Part shown: positions 1 to 7,817 of the stretch, piece by piece | How the letters are laid out: each line of letters starts with the position of its first letter | How positions within the stretch are numbered: position 1 is the stretch's first letter | From: Actinomycetes bacterium | GTDB taxonomy: Bacteria; Actinomycetota; Actinomycetes; Actinomycetales; Cellulomonadaceae | DNA: 17,573 bases | Direction of reading: 5' to 3' | NCBI GenBank assembly: GCA_023428465.1 | Contig: JAEYXM010000148.1 | Location: 1 to 17,573, forward strand | Program-made: the position numbers and the translations under genes | The notes under the pieces: model-generated | Seen by the model: the letters and a program-made list of their open reading frames with translations, nothing else | What the model was told of the DNA's origin: nothing | Databases searched by the model: none

Positions 1-318
<318 letters not shown>

Positions 319-353
319 AACAACAACTTTGCTGTGCACGCGTCCACTGTGCG

Positions 354-376
354 GTTCCCGAGATGCGGTCGGGAAC
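354..376 (+). other. 23S-5S spacer hairpin
   Basis: This is a perfect 8-bp inverted repeat (GTTCCCGA at 354-361, TCGGGAAC at 369-376) around a 7-nt loop, in the ~77-nt spacer between 23S and 5S rRNA. It is not followed by a T-run, so it is unlikely to be a terminator. A structured element between the two rRNAs is a plausible maturation-nuclease landmark, but that role is inferred from position only. Confidence 0.5.
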
Positions 377-395
377 TGATTGACATCTCCATAGA

Positions 396-513
396 GTTAC
401 GGCGGTCATAGCGAAGGGGAAACGCCCGGCTCCATTCCGAACCCGGAAGCTAAGCCCTTCAGCGCCGATGGTACTGCACGGGCCACTGTGTGGGAGAGTA
501 GGGCGCCGCCGGA
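396..513 (+). rRNA. rrf: 5S ribosomal RNA
   Basis: A complete 5S rRNA of about 117-118 nt begins GTTACGGCGGTCATAGCG. It contains the conserved block CGAACCCGGAAGCTAAGC near 438-455 and ends with GAGAGTAGGGCGCCGCCGGA. The 5' CGGCGG and 3' CCGCCG pair as helix I. The exact 3' end may differ by one or two bases. It is the last gene of the rRNA operon and is followed at once by a terminator hairpin. Confidence 0.96.
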
Positions 514-523
514 CACCTTTCCG

Positions 524-552
524 AAAGGGCCGCCCCTATGGGGCGGCCCTTT
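524..552 (+). terminator. Intrinsic terminator of the rRNA operon
   Basis: This is a perfect 13-bp stem: AAAGGGCCGCCCC at 524-536 pairs with GGGGCGGCCCTTT at 540-552, around a 3-nt loop (TAT). The stem ends in the T-tract TTT followed by CTGCTTTC. It lies about 11 nt after the 5S rRNA and is the strongest rho-independent terminator in the window. Confidence 0.9.
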
Positions 553-615
553 CTGCTTTCTCAGCAGCTACTGCGTGTTGGCCTGTGAGACGATGACGAG
601 CGTGCTGGAGGACGG

Positions 616-1905
616 ATGAGCGCCGGACGAACCCCCGACGACGGCGGAACGCGGAGGCGCGACGGCGCCCGAGGCCCTCGAGCGGGCGGGAGCGCCGGCA
701 GGCCGACGCGGCGCACAGGCGGTTCCGGTTCCGGAGCGCCGACTCGAGGCTCGGACCGCCGTGACAGCAGAGCACGGCCGGACCGTGAGAGCACAGATCA
801 GCCGGGCCGTGAGGGCCAAGCGCGGTTCGACCGCGACAGCCAGGGACGTCCCGGTCGTGACGACGGAGTGCGGCGGGCGGGCGAAGGCCCCCGCGGGTCT
901 CAGCGCGGGCGAGCCGATGGCTCTGCGGACGCCGGACGTCGCGGCTCCTTCGGACGCGCCGATTCCTCTGGGCGTCCGGATTCCTCCAGGCGTCCTGGCG
1001 TCTCCGGACGGCCTGGAGCTTCTGGACGGCCTGGAGCTTCTGGACGGCCTGCGTCGTCGGGGCAGTCGAAGTACCCGACGCGGAAGGATTCGTCCGTGCA
1101 CCCGGAGACGTCGAGCGTCCCCGGCGCGTCGACGCGGCATCCTGCGCCGGCGCTGCCGGACGCCGTGGCCCCTGCGGATCTTGACCGAGCGGCCCGGAGC
1201 CGGCTCCGCACGCTCGCGAAGGACAACGCCGACGTCGTCGCGCGTCACCTCGTCATGGCCGGTCGGCTTCTCGATGACGACCCCGAGCTCGCGTACGCGC
1301 ACACGCAGGAAGCCGTGCGACGTGCGGGCCGCGTCGACGTCGTGCGCGAGGCTGCAGGAATTGCGGCCTACCGTACGGGTCGCTACGCGGAGGCTCTGCG
1401 TGAGCTCCGCACGGCGCGTCGGCTGAGCGGGTCCGACGAGCACGTGCCGGTGATGGCGGACTGCGAGCGTGGACTCGGACGCCCTGAGCGCGCGCTTGCC
1501 CTGGCGGAGGAGTACGCCGGGGCCCTGTCCGTCGAAGCACAGGTGGAGATGGCGCTCGTGGTGTCCGGCGCCCGACTGGACCTGGGTCAGCCGGAGGCCG
1601 CGCTCGCTGCGCTCAATGCCGAGGCCCCGCGCCGCGCAGTACCCCCGCAGGGGTGGCGTGTCACCGAGGCACGGGCCGAGGCGCTGCGGGCCTGTGGGCG
1701 GGAAGCGGAGGCGGACGCGCTTCTCGCCACGCTCCCGGACGAGGCTTTCGGCGCAGAGGAGATCGAGGTGCTCGACCTCGCGCTTGAGACCGCCGACGGC
1801 GACGTGCCGGAGGACGTTCTGGACGAGGGCGCAGTCAGCTCTGAGGGCGCTGCGACCGGGGACGCTCCGGAGACCGGCAGCCCTGCACGGACGGGAGACG
1901 CGTGA
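616..1905 (+). CDS. TPR-repeat protein with long disordered N-terminus (Rv1691-like)
   Basis: This encodes a 429-residue protein. Residues 1 to about 175 are low-complexity, rich in Arg, Gly, Ser, Pro and Asp, and include six tandem hexapeptides (residues 113-148). Residues about 190-400 are Ala/Leu/Glu-rich helices with TPR-like spacing, for example the segments around AYRTGRYAEALRELRTARRL and LDLGQPEAALAALNAEAP. The start is supported by GGAGG at 607-611, 4 nt before ATG. It is the first gene after the rRNA terminator and overlaps the phosphatase gene by 1-4 nt. A TPR protein at this place upstream of the HAD phosphatase is known in actinobacteria (Rv1691 in M. tuberculosis). Its role is unknown; protein or RNA binding would fit the TPR domain and basic tail, but that is inference. 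Confidence 0.85.
   Translation: MSAGRTPDDGGTRRRDGARGPRAGGSAGRPTRRTGGSGSGAPTRGSDRRDSRARPDRESTDQPGREGQARFDRDSQGRPGRDDGVRRAGEGPRGSQRGRADGSADAGRRGSFGRADSSGRPDSSRRPGVSGRPGASGRPGASGRPASSGQSKYPTRKDSSVHPETSSVPGASTRHPAPALPDAVAPADLDRAARSRLRTLAKDNADVVARHLVMAGRLLDDDPELAYAHTQEAVRRAGRVDVVREAAGIAAYRTGRYAEALRELRTARRLSGSDEHVPVMADCERGLGRPERALALAEEYAGALSVEAQVEMALVVSGARLDLGQPEAALAALNAEAPRRAVPPQGWRVTEARAEALRACGREAEADALLATLPDEAFGAEEIEVLDLALETADGDVPEDVLDEGAVSSEGAATGDAPETGSPARTGDA
952..1059 (+). repeat. 18-bp tandem repeat coding for SGRPxx-type hexapeptides
   Basis: There are six consecutive 18-bp units in the reading frame of the TPR protein, encoding GRADSS, GRPDSS, RRPGVS, GRPGAS, GRPGAS and GRPASS. The units at 1006-1023 and 1024-1041 are identical in DNA and the next unit begins with the same 9 bases. 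Earlier units have diverged. This suggests recent slippage or unequal exchange in a disordered linker. Confidence 0.9.
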
Positions 1906-2909
1906 TGCTCACCGCCAGCCCACGTCCGCTGTCCGAGGAGTACGACCTCGCGCTCGTGGACCTCGACGGGGTCGTGTACCTGGGGCCCGAGCCCGTCCCG
2001 CACGCGTCGGCCGGTCTCCAGGCGGCCCGCAGCGCGGGGATGGGTGTCGTGTTCGTGACGAACAACGCCTCGCGCGAGCCAGGGACGGTGGCAGACCAGC
2101 TCCGCTCCCTCGGCATCGCAGCAGAGTCGGACGAGGTCCTGACGTCCGCGCAGACCGCCGTCGCGCTGCTCGGCGACGTCGTCGGCCTGGGGGCGTCCGT
2201 GCTCGTCGTGGGCGGGCCCGGCCTGGTCACGGCTGTCCGGGAGGCCGGCTACCGGATGGTCGCGTCCGCCGACGACCGCCCGGACGCGGTCATCCAGGGC
2301 TTCGGGCCCGACGTCAGCTGGCACGACCTCGCGGAGGCGTCCTACGCCATCGGGCGCGGCGCCCGCTACGTCGTGACGAACCGCGACCTCACACAACCGA
2401 AAGAGCGGGGGATCGCGCCCGGCAACGGGACCCTCGTCGCCGCTGTCGTCACCACGACGGGCGTCGAGCCCGTGAGTGCGGGCAAGCCCGAGCCCGCGAT
2501 GTTCCAGCAGGCCGTCCGCATGCGGGGCGCCACCCGCCCCATCGTCATCGGCGACCGCCTCGACACCGACCTCGGCGGCGCGCGCGCCGCGGGGTTCGAC
2601 GGCCTCCTCGTACTCACCGGGGTCTGCACGGGCCGGGACGCGGTGCTCGCGCCCGCGACCCAGCGTCCGCAGTACATCGGCGCCGACCTTCGCACGCTGC
2701 ACGAGGCCCACCCCGCGCCCGAGCCCAACGGCGAGGGCTGGTGGGTCTGCCGCGGAGCGGCCGCCCGCGTCACGCAGGACGGCGTGCTCGAGCTCGGCGG
2801 CGACGGCACGGACCAGCTGGACCGGATCCGTGCGGCCTGCGCCGCATCATGGGCGGCCTCGGAGCCCGGTGGTCCGGGGCTCGACGCCGCGACCGTCCCG
2901 TCGTTCTGA
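1905..2909 (+). CDS. HAD-superfamily IIA phosphatase (Rv1692-like glycerol-3-phosphate phosphatase)
   Basis: This is a 334-residue HAD hydrolase. Motif I DLDGVVYLG has the nucleophile and acid/base Asp pair near residues 20-22. Motif II is VTNNAS, the motif III Lys is in AGKPEPAMF, and motif IV is GDRLDTDLGGARAAG. The order, with the cap between motifs II and III, is that of the NagD/PNPase-like class IIA. The M. tuberculosis protein in the same position, Rv1692, is reported as a D-glycerol-3-phosphate phosphatase in glycerophospholipid recycling; the substrate here is inferred. An in-frame GTG (1902) directly precedes ATG (1905). I chose ATG because GGGAG at 1893-1897 is then 7 nt away. Either start overlaps the TPR stop codon, which indicates coupling. 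Confidence 0.93.
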   Translation: MLTASPRPLSEEYDLALVDLDGVVYLGPEPVPHASAGLQAARSAGMGVVFVTNNASREPGTVADQLRSLGIAAESDEVLTSAQTAVALLGDVVGLGASVLVVGGPGLVTAVREAGYRMVASADDRPDAVIQGFGPDVSWHDLAEASYAIGRGARYVVTNRDLTQPKERGIAPGNGTLVAAVVTTTGVEPVSAGKPEPAMFQQAVRMRGATRPIVIGDRLDTDLGGARAAGFDGLLVLTGVCTGRDAVLAPATQRPQYIGADLRTLHEAHPAPEPNGEGWWVCRGAAARVTQDGVLELGGDGTDQLDRIRAACAASWAASEPGGPGLDAATVPSF

Positions 2910-2947
2910 CATCTGTGCACGTCCCGGGGTCGGGGCCCCAGGACCGG

Positions 2948-2953
2948 TAGCGT
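2948..2953 (+). promoter_or_regulatory. Candidate -10 hexamer TAGCGT upstream of the micro-gene/tlyA operon
   Basis: The 77-bp gap 2910-2986 is one of the few non-overlapping junctions in the + strand block. TAGCGT fits the actinobacterial TANNNT -10 pattern and lies 33 nt before the GTG at 2987, leaving room for a leader with the GAAGGAG ribosome site (2975-2981). No -35 at proper spacing is convincing, so this is a weak call. Confidence 0.3.
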
Positions 2954-2986
2954 GGGGCGCGATCGACGAGCAGCGAAGGAGACGCC

Positions 2987-3139
2987 GTGGAGAACCCGGA
3001 ACCGACCGGCGATCCCGCGGTGGATGCTGCCCTGGCGACGCTCGAGGGTCTGGCCGACCGGCCCCTCAGTGGGCACGTCGCGGCGTTCGACCAGGTGCAG
3101 GCCGCGCTCGCCGCGCGCCTCGCGGAGACCGACGGATGA
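2987..3139 (+). CDS. 50-residue conserved-position small protein (Rv1693-like)
   Basis: GTG at 2987 follows GAAGGAG (2975-2981) by 5 nt, which is one of the better ribosome sites here. The frame runs 50 codons to TGA at 3137-3139. The product starts MENPEPTGDPAVDAALATLE, continues with an Ala/Leu-rich amphipathic stretch, and ends AALAARLAETDG. Its stop overlaps the tlyA start as ATGA. M. tuberculosis also has a very small gene (Rv1693) between the HAD phosphatase gene and tlyA, so the position looks conserved. The length, coupling and two short helical segments suggest a folded helical hairpin or partner peptide. The function is unknown. Confidence 0.8.
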   Translation: MENPEPTGDPAVDAALATLEGLADRPLSGHVAAFDQVQAALAARLAETDG

Positions 3140-4014
3140 CCGCGGTGGCCGAGCGTCTCGACGTCGAGCTCGTCCGGCGGGGCCTGGCCAGGTCCCGCAC
3201 GCGGGCGGCTGAGCTGGTGGCGTCCGGACGGGTCCGGGTCGGCGGCACGGTCGCGCGCAAGCCCTCCCAGGCCGTCGCGGACGACGCGACGGTGGCGGTC
3301 GACGCCGGCTCGGACGAGCCCGGCTTCGTCTCCCGGGGTGCCCACAAGCTGGCGGGCGCGCTCGACGCGCTCGAGGCGCTCGGGACTGCACCGCGCGTCG
3401 CGGGCGCCCTCTGTCTCGACGCCGGTGCCTCGACGGGCGGCTTCACGCAGGTGCTCCTCGCCCGTGGCGCCCGGCACGTGCTCGCAGTCGACGTCGGGCA
3501 CGGACAGATGGCACCGGAGGTCGCCCAGGACGCGCGGGTCACGGTCCGGGAGGGAGTCAACGTCCGGGCGCTCCCGGTGGACTCCGGCCCCGTCGACCTC
3601 GTGGTCGCCGACCTGTCGTTCATCTCGCTCACGCTCGTCCTGGAACCGCTCCTCGCGGTGACGGCCGACGACGGGCACCTACTTCTCATGGTCAAGCCCC
3701 AGTTCGAGGTGGGCCGCACCCGGCTCGGCTCCTCCGGCGTCGTCAACTCCGTCGCGCTGCGGGAGGAGGCGGTGGACCGCGTGGCCGCCGCGGCCGGCAC
3801 GCTCGGCGCCGGTGTGCTCGCCGTCGTGCCCAGCACCCTGCCCGGGCCGGCCGGCAACCGCGAGTACTTTCTGTGGCTGCGTCCCGCTGCGGCAGGGACC
3901 GACGTCGCGCAGGCGGGCGCGGAGGACGTGCGCCAGAGCGTGCGCAGCGCCGTGCACCGGGCGGTCGCCGAGGACGTCGCCGTGCTCGTCGGCACCGAGG
4001 GGAGCGTCCGGTGA
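3136..4014 (+). CDS. tlyA: TlyA, 16S/23S rRNA (cytidine-2'-O)-methyltransferase
   Basis: This is a 292-residue protein with an N-terminal S4 RNA-binding domain (about residues 5-60, RLDVELVRRGLARSRTRA) and an FtsJ-like SAM-dependent methyltransferase domain. Motif I is LDAGASTGGFTQ near residue 95, followed by AVDVGHGQM. VVADLSFIS and the MVKPQFEVGR segment carry the Asp and Lys typical of 2'-O-methyltransferases. TlyA methylates C1409 of 16S and C1920 of 23S rRNA, and in mycobacteria its loss gives capreomycin resistance. ATG 3136 overlaps the micro-gene stop, with GGAGA at 3124-3128. The gene ends inside the GTGA that starts nadK. All expected motifs look intact. Confidence 0.96.
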   Translation: MTAVAERLDVELVRRGLARSRTRAAELVASGRVRVGGTVARKPSQAVADDATVAVDAGSDEPGFVSRGAHKLAGALDALEALGTAPRVAGALCLDAGASTGGFTQVLLARGARHVLAVDVGHGQMAPEVAQDARVTVREGVNVRALPVDSGPVDLVVADLSFISLTLVLEPLLAVTADDGHLLLMVKPQFEVGRTRLGSSGVVNSVALREEAVDRVAAAAGTLGAGVLAVVPSTLPGPAGNREYFLWLRPAAAGTDVAQAGAEDVRQSVRSAVHRAVAEDVAVLVGTEGSVR

Positions 4015-4898
4015 AGGGCCCCGTCCTCGTCATCACGCACAGCGGTCGCCCCGAAGCGGTGAGCGCCGCGGACGAGGTCGTCACGGCGCTACGCGACGCG
4101 GGTCTCCGGGCCGTCACCGAGGACGACGGCGTCCCGCTCGACGAGCTTGAGATGGTCGTCGTCCTGGGCGGCGACGGCACGATCCTGCGCGCCGCGGAGA
4201 TCACGCGCGGCAGCCCGGCGCCGCTGCTGGCCTTCAACCTCGGGCACGTCGGCTTCCTCGCGGAGGCCGAGCGTGAGGACATCGCCGAGGCCGTCGGGCG
4301 TCTCGCAGAGGGTCAGTACGTCGTCGAGGAGCGCAACACGATCGAGGTGCGCGTCCTGCGCCCCGGAATGCCGGTCACGTACGAGTGGGCGCTGAACGAC
4401 GCAACCGTCGAGAAGGTCGACCGCGCACGGATGATCGAGGTCGTGGTCGAGGTCGACGGACGGCCACTGTCGTCCTTCGGGTGCGACGGCGTCGTCCTCG
4501 CCACATCCACCGGCTCCACCGCCCACGCCTTCTCGGCGGGCGGTCCTGTGGTGTGGCCCGACGTCGATGCGATGCTCCTCGTCCCGGTGTCCGCGCACGC
4601 CCTGTTCGCGCGGCCGCTCGTCGTGGGGCCGTCGTCGGTCATCGCGGTCGAGGTCCTCACGCGATCCGTCAGCCCGGGGATCCTCAGCTGCGACGGGCGC
4701 CGCACGGTCGACCTGCCCATGGGTACGCGCGTGGAGGTCCGCCGCGGTGCCTCGCCGGTCCGTCTCGCCCGCCTCACGCCGGCGCCCTTCACCGACCGGC
4801 TCGTGTCCCGCTTCGACCTGCCGGTCGCCGGATGGCGCGGGCGGGTGCCCAACGGCTCGTGGTCCGGAGAGGACCGGGACGGCAAGGACCGCCGGTGA
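4011..4898 (+). CDS. nadK: NAD kinase
   Basis: This is a 295-residue cytosolic enzyme that phosphorylates NAD+ to NADP+ with ATP or polyphosphate. The signature VVLGGDGTILRAAE is at residues 50-63, with catalytic D55. FNLGHVGFLAE follows, then the ALNDATVEK variant of the substrate-binding NE/D motif, and then CDGVVLATSTGSTAHAFSAG, the Gly/Ser/Thr-rich NAD site. The start is GTG 4011, preceded by GAGGGGAG (3997-4004) at normal spacing, and it overlaps the tlyA stop by 4 nt. The frame stays open further upstream, but that is only the antisense-frame shadow of tlyA. The stop overlaps the recN start in another GTGA. Confidence 0.96.
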   Translation: MKGPVLVITHSGRPEAVSAADEVVTALRDAGLRAVTEDDGVPLDELEMVVVLGGDGTILRAAEITRGSPAPLLAFNLGHVGFLAEAEREDIAEAVGRLAEGQYVVEERNTIEVRVLRPGMPVTYEWALNDATVEKVDRARMIEVVVEVDGRPLSSFGCDGVVLATSTGSTAHAFSAGGPVVWPDVDAMLLVPVSAHALFARPLVVGPSSVIAVEVLTRSVSPGILSCDGRRTVDLPMGTRVEVRRGASPVRLARLTPAPFTDRLVSRFDLPVAGWRGRVPNGSWSGEDRDGKDRR

Positions 4899-6601
4899 TC
4901 GAGGAGATCCGGATCGAGAACCTCGGTGTCATCGCCGCGGCGCGCGTGCCCCTCGGGCCGGGCCTGACCGCGATCACGGGGGAGACGGGCGCGGGCAAGA
5001 CGATGCTCCTCACCGGCCTGGCGCTCCTGCTCGGCGGGCGTGCCGACGCGGCGCGGGTGCGGGTCGGAGCCGAGCTCGCGATCGCTGAGGGGTGCTTCGT
5101 CGTGGACCCCACGTCTCCGGCCGCGCTGCGCGCCGTCGAGGCCGGCGCGGAGCTGGACGACGGTGTGCTCACGGTCCTGCGGACCGTCGCGGCCGCCGGG
5201 CGGTCACGGGCCCACCTGGGCGGACGCACCGTCCCGCAGGCGGTGCTCGCCGAGCTGGCCGAGCACCTCGTCACCGTCCACGGACAGGCCGACCAGGCGC
5301 GACTGAGGTCGCCGGTACGCCAGCGCGCCGCGCTCGACGCGTTCGCGGGACCGGAGCACGGTGCCGTTCTCGACGACTACCGTGCGGCGTGGGCCGAGCG
5401 GCAGCGCCTCGCCGCCGAGCTCACCGAGCTCGTGGACCACGCCCAGGACCGCGCGCGTGAGACGGAGCTCCTCCGCCTCGGGCTCGCCGAGGTCGAGCGG
5501 GTCGACCCCCAGCCGGGGGAGGACCTGGAGCTGGCAGCCGAGGCCGAGCGCCTCGGCCACGCCGAGGACCTGCGCACCGCTGCGGCCGCGGCGCACATCG
5601 CCGTGTCCGGCTCCGACGACGGCCTCGACGCCGATGGCGCGGCCGCCCTCGTGGATGCGGCGCGACGGGCGATCGAGCCAGTCGCACGCCACGACGAGGA
5701 GCTGCGGGGGCTCGCGGAGCGTCTCGCCGAGGTGGAGTACGCGCTCGCCGACGTCGGGACCGAGCTCGCCCGCTACGCGGACCGCGTGCAAGCCGACCCG
5801 GCACGCCTCGCCGCGGTGCAGGAGCGCCGCGCACAGCTGACGTCGCTCGCACGCGCGCACGGCGGGACGGTCGACGACGCCCTCGCCTGGGCGTCGTCGG
5901 CCGGGCTGCGGCTCGTCGAGCTCGACCAGGGGGAGGACCGGACCGCGGAGGTGCGCGAGCGCCTCGCGGCCCTGGAGGAGGAGCTCGCCGCGTCGGCGGC
6001 CACCCTCGGAGCCGGCCGCGCGGCGGCCGGCGAGCGCCTCGCCGAGGCGGTCACCGCAGAGCTGTCGGGCCTGGCGATGGCGGCCGCGCGCCTCGAGGTC
6101 GTCGTGACGCCCACGGACCTCGGCCCGTGGGGCGCACAAGACGTCGAGATGCGCCTCGCCGCGCACGCGGGGGCGCCGGCGCTGCCGCTCGGGCAGGGGG
6201 CGTCCGGCGGTGAGCTGTCCCGTGTCATGCTCGCGATCGAGGTCGCGCTCGCAACCGCGCCCGGCTCCGGCGCGACCCGCCCCCCGACCTTCGTGTTCGA
6301 CGAGGTCGACGCGGGCGTCGGCGGCAAGGCGGCCGTCGAGGTCGGCCGGCGGCTCGCCGAGCTGGCCCGCCAGGCCCAGGTCGTCGTCGTCACGCACCTG
6401 GCCCAGGTCGCCGCGTTCGCCGACACGCACGTCGTGGTCCGCAAGGACGGGGGCGAGGTCGTCACAGCGTCCGATGTCTCGGTCGTCACGGGCCCCGAGC
6501 GCGTGAGCGAGCTCGCCCGGATGCTGTCCGGTTCGCAGGACTCGGCGACCGCGCTCCGTCACGCAGCCGAACTTCTCGAGCGCTCGACCGTGGGACGATA
6601 G
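4895..6601 (+). CDS. recN: DNA repair protein RecN (SMC-like ATPase)
   Basis: This is a 568-residue protein, usual for RecN. The Walker A motif GETGAGKT is at residues 29-36. A long Glu/Arg/Ala-rich coiled-coil region spans about 150-370. The ABC signature LGQGASGGELSRVMLAIE begins at about residue 432, and Walker B FVFDEVDAGVGG follows with D469-E470. RecN acts early in double-strand-break repair by holding DNA ends for recombination. The GTG 4895 start overlaps the nadK stop and has AAGGA at 4884-4888, 6 nt upstream. The open frame before 4895 reads through nadK out of frame and was discarded. The tlyA-nadK-recN order is very common in bacteria. Confidence 0.96.
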   Translation: MIEEIRIENLGVIAAARVPLGPGLTAITGETGAGKTMLLTGLALLLGGRADAARVRVGAELAIAEGCFVVDPTSPAALRAVEAGAELDDGVLTVLRTVAAAGRSRAHLGGRTVPQAVLAELAEHLVTVHGQADQARLRSPVRQRAALDAFAGPEHGAVLDDYRAAWAERQRLAAELTELVDHAQDRARETELLRLGLAEVERVDPQPGEDLELAAEAERLGHAEDLRTAAAAAHIAVSGSDDGLDADGAAALVDAARRAIEPVARHDEELRGLAERLAEVEYALADVGTELARYADRVQADPARLAAVQERRAQLTSLARAHGGTVDDALAWASSAGLRLVELDQGEDRTAEVRERLAALEEELAASAATLGAGRAAAGERLAEAVTAELSGLAMAAARLEVVVTPTDLGPWGAQDVEMRLAAHAGAPALPLGQGASGGELSRVMLAIEVALATAPGSGATRPPTFVFDEVDAGVGGKAAVEVGRRLAELARQAQVVVVTHLAQVAAFADTHVVVRKDGGEVVTASDVSVVTGPERVSELARMLSGSQDSATALRHAAELLERSTVGR

Positions 6602-6607
6602 ACCACG

Positions 6608-7795
6608 ATGAGACTCTTCGCGCGCCCGCGCCGTTCCGCGCCCGCTGACGTCGGCATCACCGGGATCGTCCGTGTCGACCGCAGGACCAAGAACCTGACA
6701 AAACGACTGCGTCCCGGTGAGATCGCCGTGATCGACCACCTCGACATCGACCGCGTGTCCGCCGAGGCACTGGTCGCCTGCCGACCGATGGCGGTGCTGA
6801 ACGCCGCCCGGTCGACGTCGGGCCGCTACCCCAACCTCGGGCCGGAGATCCTCGTCGGCGCCGGTGTCCCCCTGATCGACGACCTGGGCCCGGACGTCCT
6901 CACGCTCCTCGAGGGCCAGGAGGTCGTCCTCGACGGCGGCACGGTACGGGCCGAGGACCGCGTCGTTGCCGAGGGCACGGTGCAGGACGACGCGACCGTC
7001 GCCGCCGCCCTGGACGAGGCGCGAGCCGGGCTGTCGACCCAGCTCGAGGCCTTCGCGGCCAACACGATGGACTACCTGCGACGCGAGCGAGAGCTGTTGC
7101 TCGATGGTGTCGGCGTGCCAGAGATCTCGACGGAGCTCGACGGGCGGCACGCGCTCATCGTCGTGCGCGGCTACCACTACAAGGAGGACCTCGTCACCCT
7201 CCGCCCGTACATCAAGGAGTACCGCCCGGTACTCATCGGCGTGGACGGCGGCGCCGACGCGATCCTCGAGGCCGGCTGGAAGCCGGACATGATCGTCGGG
7301 GACATGGACTCCGTGTCGGACAAGTCCCTGACCTCCGGCGCGGAGATCGTGGTCCACGCCTACCGGGACGGCCGTGCGCCCGGCGTCGAGCGCGTCGAGG
7401 CGCTCGGGGTCCCGCACGTCGTGTTCCCTGCGACCGGAACGAGCGAGGACATCGCGATGCTCCTCGCCGACGACAAGGGCGCCGAGCTCATCGTGGCGGT
7501 GGGGACGCACGCCACGCTCGTCGAGTTCCTCGACAAGGGGCGGTCCGGTATGGCGAGCACGTTCCTCACGCGCCTACGCGTCGGTGGGAAGCTCGTCGAC
7601 GCCAAGGGCGTCTCGCGTCTGTACCGCCAGCGGATCTCCAACTGGCAGCTCGCATGGCTCGGACTGGCCGGGCTGGTCGCCCTCTCGGCGGCGATCGCCT
7701 CGACTGCCGCGGGGCAGACGGTGCTCGGCCTGTTCGGCGCCTGGCTCGACTCGGTGTGGTCGTCCCTGGGCAACGTGTTCGGCGGTGGCGCATGA
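6608..7795 (+). CDS. steA: SteA-like cytokinetic-ring/cell-separation protein
   Basis: This is a 395-residue protein. A thiamin-pyrophosphokinase-like fold is marked by GVDGGADAILEAGWKPDMIV and VGDMDSVSD at about residues 211-238. One hydrophobic segment near the C-terminus (about residues 343-370, LAWLGLAGLVALSAAIASTA onward) would anchor it in the membrane. The same architecture is known for Rv1697 of M. tuberculosis and for SteA of Corynebacterium glutamicum, where SteA and SteB localise to the division site and affect daughter-cell separation. It lies 6 nt after recN with no clear Shine-Dalgarno sequence, so translation probably depends on coupling to recN. The next gene is its known partner steB. 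Confidence 0.9.
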   Translation: MRLFARPRRSAPADVGITGIVRVDRRTKNLTKRLRPGEIAVIDHLDIDRVSAEALVACRPMAVLNAARSTSGRYPNLGPEILVGAGVPLIDDLGPDVLTLLEGQEVVLDGGTVRAEDRVVAEGTVQDDATVAAALDEARAGLSTQLEAFAANTMDYLRRERELLLDGVGVPEISTELDGRHALIVVRGYHYKEDLVTLRPYIKEYRPVLIGVDGGADAILEAGWKPDMIVGDMDSVSDKSLTSGAEIVVHAYRDGRAPGVERVEALGVPHVVFPATGTSEDIAMLLADDKGAELIVAVGTHATLVEFLDKGRSGMASTFLTRLRVGGKLVDAKGVSRLYRQRISNWQLAWLGLAGLVALSAAIASTAAGQTVLGLFGAWLDSVWSSLGNVFGGGA

Positions 7796-7817
7796 GCGCC
7801 CCGATGAGGAGGACCTC

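Noticed and set aside
2924..2946. GC-rich palindromic stretch (GGGGCCCC) after the HAD gene as a terminator
   Set aside because: Only short, overlapping self-complementary runs; no clear stem-loop of useful length and no T-tract.
4385..4894. Upstream extension of recN overlapping nadK
   Set aside because: Out-of-frame reading of nadK; RecN homology begins at 4895 with a proper ribosome site.
5204..7510. 768-codon open frame on the - strand across recN and steA
   Set aside because: Antisense shadow of high-GC coding sequence; composition rich in Arg/Gly/Val with no recognisable domain, while the + strand carries complete RecN and SteA motifs.
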